Below, one piece after another: positions 62,508-64,000 of a stretch of 64,000 nt of DNA. The notes beneath the pieces were generated by a model. That model made no database searches and had not been told where the DNA came from. It was given only the letters and a program-made list of their open reading frames with translations. Both the position numbers and the translations under genes were made by a program. This stretch comes from Fen-1258 sp041658245 (lineage in GTDB: Bacteria; Bacteroidota; Ignavibacteria; Ignavibacteriales; Melioribacteraceae), in contig JBBAAM010000011.1 in the NCBI GenBank assembly GCA_041658245.1, forward strand, positions 11,093 to 75,092, read 5' to 3'. The first letter of the stretch is position 1; each line of letters starts with the position of its first letter.

Positions 62508-63851
62508 CTATCTATTTGTTTTTGCATTCCAAACAAACAGAGCCAACAAGCAAGATAAAACAGAAGAACCAATCCAAAATAGATTTATTAGTGTAAAATC
62601 ATAAGTCGCAATTCCATTAACAACAATTTTGTTATGTTCCATCAAGTATCCGCTTACAATGTCCTGAATACCTGCGCCGATATAACTTGTAACACCAATC
62701 ATTCCCATTACAGCGCCGGATGCTTTTTTCGGTGAGATATCAATCGCCATAAGACCGCCCAGATAACAGACAAGCACACCAATTGAAATTCCAAAAAAGA
62801 TCATACTTGCAATATCAATCCACGGATAACTTTTGGGATTCAATAAAAAGACCGTTAATGATAAAGCATTCAGGATTCCAAAGATTAATGCCGGAACATT
62901 TCTTCTTGCGTTAAATATCTTATCTGAAATCAAACCGGAAGAAATTGTGCCCAACAACCCAAATATTGAGCTGACGGAAATTATCGAACTTGCTTCTAAG
63001 GCCGTGTAACCTTTTTGTGCTTGAAGGAATAAAATTCCCCAACTATTAATGGAATACCGCACAACATAAATGAATAAACTTGATAGCGCTAAAATCCTGA
63101 TAACTGGATTTTTCAACAACCCAAACTGAAGTGAAGTAATTGAATTTTCTTTGGTCGGATTATCTTCGTAGTCATTTTTATATTCAACTATCGGCATCAA
63201 TCCCTTGCTTTCAGGGCTGTCATGAAAATAACGTAATATTAAGAGAGTGCCAATAAGTCCTATTATTCCTGAACTCCAAAAACCAAATCTCCATCCGGCA
63301 GTTGTAACGATTAAGGATGTTACAATAAAAGTAAATACTTCACCCATACTCAAACTAGCGCTGCCAAATCCATAATAAGTCCCTCTTTCTTTTTTGCTGA
63401 ACCATCTTACTAAACCAACCACACAAGTATTTGAACCGATTGATTGAAACCAGCCGTTTATTCCCCAGAGAAGAATAAAAACAATAAATAATGATTGAGA
63501 CCCGAGAATAAGATTTACAAGCGCAGAAACAAATAATCCGGTAGCCATGAAGCGTCTGATGTTAATGTGATCTGCTATGAACCCATTCACTAATTTTCCT
63601 GCTGCATAAGAAAAAAATAATGCTGAACCTATTATGCCGAGCTGTGTTTCCGTAAAAAGACCTTCATCGATAATTGGTTTTTTCATAACATTAATGCCGA
63701 GACGACAGATATAATAAATTCCATATCCCAAAGTTGTAGATATGAAAACAGACCAGCGATATTTCTTATAGACTTTATCAATCTTTGTTTTGTCAGTTTC
63801 CCGGGGTATCAGAGAATCGGGTTGAAAGAAGTCGAGTAATTTATTAAACAT
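62508..63851 (-). CDS. MFS permease, organophosphate:phosphate antiporter (GlpT/UhpT) type
   Basis: A 447-residue transporter with 12 predicted helices. YGIYYICRLGINVMKKPI and ALFFSYAAGKLVNGFIADH resemble the OPA family (GlpT, UhpT, PgtP). Natural substrates are glycerol-3-phosphate or sugar phosphates; being next to proline genes may be chance. It starts 25 bases left of the repeat that opens the probable insertion sequence. Confidence 0.85.
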   Translation of the reverse strand: MFNKLLDFFQPDSLIPRETDKTKIDKVYKKYRWSVFISTTLGYGIYYICRLGINVMKKPIIDEGLFTETQLGIIGSALFFSYAAGKLVNGFIADHINIRRFMATGLFVSALVNLILGSQSLFIVFILLWGINGWFQSIGSNTCVVGLVRWFSKKERGTYYGFGSASLSMGEVFTFIVTSLIVTTAGWRFGFWSSGIIGLIGTLLILRYFHDSPESKGLMPIVEYKNDYEDNPTKENSITSLQFGLLKNPVIRILALSSLFIYVVRYSINSWGILFLQAQKGYTALEASSIISVSSIFGLLGTISSGLISDKIFNARRNVPALIFGILNALSLTVFLLNPKSYPWIDIASMIFFGISIGVLVCYLGGLMAIDISPKKASGAVMGMIGVTSYIGAGIQDIVSGYLMEHNKIVVNGIATYDFTLINLFWIGSSVLSCLLALFVWNAKTNR

Positions 63852-63876
63852 AATAATCCCAGTTATTATTTATTAA

Positions 63877-64000
63877 CTCACCTTACGCAAAAACATATAT
63901 TTAAGTTTGGCATTAGAACTTCATAGCAAAGCAAGCTTTCATATTTTCTAATTCATTAAGAGCAGTTCGGTTAGCAGAGATATAAAGTTTAGACCTAAGA
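63877..64000. mobile_element. Edge of a probable insertion sequence (family B end)
   Basis: CTCACCTTACGCAAAA at 63877 is the same terminal repeat as at 47882-48027. Twenty bases inside it a minus-strand frame, open to the window edge, ends at 63913: KLYISANRTALNELENMKACFAMKF then stop. A coding sequence closing just inside a terminal repeat is what an IS transposase would look like. The family cannot be named from so little, and the left half lies outside the window. Confidence 0.55.

Noticed and set aside
1..64000. tRNA, rRNA or riboswitch genes
   Set aside because: Reading the intergenic stretches by eye I saw no cloverleaf, rRNA block or known riboswitch core; most gaps are under 300 bases and hold repeats or terminators.

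Overview
The window is AT-rich, densely coded bacterial chromosome. Gene content points to the Bacteroidota/Chlorobiota (FCB) assemblage, most likely an Ignavibacteria-like organism. The clues are the long IspG with a central insertion, a TonB-dependent receptor paired with a DUF4249-type lipoprotein, a FlgO-TPR protein, DUF971, DUF6132 and DUF1858 small proteins, an Nfu-type scaffold and a heptahaem NapC/NirT-like cytochrome. No rRNA, tRNA or CRISPR array was found. The taxonomic call is inference from gene types, not from a marker phylogeny.

Layout. 1-3.4 kb: respiratory cytochrome region broken up by two HicAB toxin-antitoxin modules, with a decayed second copy of the first gene's 3' end. 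3.4-9 kb: MlaF-like ATPase and radA, a FlgO-TPR membrane protein, a GNAT and a MauE/thioredoxin fusion. 9-11.2 kb: p-aminobenzoate synthesis (pabA opposite pabB-pabC). 11.3-16 kb: zinc-ribbon protein, Nif3, IspG, DJ-1-like. 16-18 kb: restriction-modification locus 1 (methylase + HNH protein). 18-29 kb: dnaG, a cytoplasmic GH13, a PLP decarboxylase with an alpha/beta hydrolase, then proS-rsmI-GH13 lipoprotein-DUF1569-nfu. 29-38.3 kb: small unknown protein, ybaK, ctp, a MmcQ-like gene whose start looks like ACG, CDF transporter, pepT, UPF0175/PIN toxin-antitoxin pair, deoA/pdp, SPFH protein, DUF971. 38.4-43.3 kb: tlpA-type cluster, rlpA, TonB receptor + DUF4249. 43.6-49.5 kb: carAB, response regulator, exported unknown. 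49.6-54.7 kb: csp, TM2, DUF2752, methyltransferase, fbaB, outer-membrane protein, aat, DUF2721. 54.9-57.1 kb: restriction-modification-like locus 2, with a controller protein, an unusual putative nuclease and a DNA methyltransferase. 57.2-63.9 kb: CBS protein and a proline/hydroxyproline-catabolism-like cluster (P5C dehydrogenase, HOGA-like aldolase, proline dehydrogenase, and a fragment of an alanine-glyoxylate aminotransferase-like gene), then an OPA-family permease. The window ends inside what looks like an insertion sequence.

Most interesting points. (1) In locus 2 the gene in the nuclease position (55128-56147) carries DHH-phosphoesterase-like motifs (DxDG, FLDxE, GHH, TDG); a PD-(D/E)XK reading is also possible. 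A C-box-like palindrome lies in front of its controller gene. (2) The proline cluster resembles the mitochondrial hydroxyproline route. (3) Two families of small palindromic elements with shared ends are scattered between genes; one shares its terminal repeat with the element at the right edge of the window. (4) Several genes carry small lesions: a frameshifted hicA, an ACG in place of ATG, a receptor with no start codon in front of its signal peptide, and two truncated gene remnants.
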